From NCBI RefSeq assembly GCF_000812465.1, contig NZ_JWMA01000057.1:1-64000 (forward strand): DNA of 64,000 bases, read 5' to 3'. Within the stretch, counting starts at the first letter, position 1, and each line of letters opens with the position of its first letter. The position numbers and the translations under genes are program-made. Source of the DNA: Cupriavidus sp. IDO (GTDB taxonomy: Bacteria > Pseudomonadota > Gammaproteobacteria > Burkholderiales > Burkholderiaceae). Under the pieces are notes generated by a model that did not search any database, had not been told where the DNA came from, and saw nothing but the letters and a program-made list of their open reading frames with translations. Below, piece after piece: positions 63,934-64,000 of this stretch.

Positions 63934-64000
63934 ATGAGAAGTCCCCGATTTTGGAAGATCAAAGCTACCGATTGGGTGTTGATCCTGATCTGCCTGCTGT
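63934..64000 (+). CDS. Membrane protein N-terminus, cut by window edge
   Basis: An ATG at 63934, preceded by AGGAGGAG, opens a frame reading MRSPRFWKIKATDWVLILIC and then hydrophobic residues to the window end. It looks like a short cytoplasmic tail followed by a first membrane helix, as in small permease subunits of the TctB type or amino-acid permeases. Too little is present to decide. It diverges from the GntR/UTRA gene and probably belongs to the same system. Confidence 0.6.
   Translation, partial: MRSPRFWKIKATDWVLILICLL

Overview
This window looks like an accessory stretch of a high-GC betaproteobacterial replicon, most likely a Cupriavidus or close Burkholderiales relative. The evidence is gene content: four Bug-type periplasmic solute receptors without their membrane subunits, several ACS-family MFS carriers, an exact sauRSTU arrangement like that described in Cupriavidus necator H16, and a FisR / persulfide dioxygenase / sulfide:quinone oxidoreductase module like that described in C. 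pinatubonensis. The species assignment is inference. There are no rRNA or tRNA genes, CRISPR arrays or replication genes that I can see.

Layout. 1-1380: broken ISL3 transposase. 1.6-9.2 kb (minus): catabolic operon with N-acyl-D-amino-acid deacylase (frameshifted), a D-threonine-aldolase-like enzyme, two Bug receptors, an RraA-like protein, a DapA-like lyase and an SDR. 9.8-16.0 kb: a second amino-acid cluster with RidA, a second D-threonine-aldolase-like enzyme, a D-glutamate-cyclase-like protein, an MFS carrier and a LysR regulator. 16.1-18.4 kb: IS5 and integrase remnants, a frameshifted bluB and an orphan HipB-like regulator. 18.6-24.3 kb (plus): gentisate-like aromatic operon (FAD monooxygenase, bicupin dioxygenase, FAH-type hydrolase, Bug receptor, FCD-GntR regulator) preceded by three tandem FCD-type operators. 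24.8-30.3 kb: sulfoacetate genes sauU, sauT, sauS and divergent sauR. 30.5-31.8 kb: truncated MHS carrier back to back with a ProQ/FinO gene, then a group II intron tail. 32.0-37.1 kb: fisR, pdo, sqr and a TauE/SafE exporter around a compact sigma-54 control region. 37.4-39.2 kb: debris of five unrelated genes. 39.2-42.2 kb: hybrid histidine kinase and response-regulator adenylate cyclase. 42.5-45.3 kb: IS and gene debris. 45.3-51.5 kb: MFS carrier, ArgE-like M20 deacylase, a repeat-containing desert, threonine aldolase, SDR, aldo/keto reductase tail. 51.5-57.8 kb: glycolate oxidase glcDEF with a carrier and a divergent GlcC-like regulator. 57.9-60.1 kb: SulP transporter and a second glcF remnant. 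60.1-64.0 kb: two-subunit aconitase X, Bug receptor, GntR/UTRA regulator and the start of a membrane protein.

How it fits together. The intact parts are small, self-contained catabolic modules, each with a transporter or receptor and usually its own regulator: D-amino acids, a hydroxybenzoate-like aromatic, sulfoacetate, sulfide, glycolate and probably hydroxyproline. The sulfur modules could be linked functionally, because sulfoacetate breakdown releases sulfite and sulfide oxidation makes sulfite or thiosulfate, and an exporter of that kind sits next to sqr. Between the modules lie seams of truncated genes and IS scars, which suggests that the window was assembled by repeated insertion and deletion.
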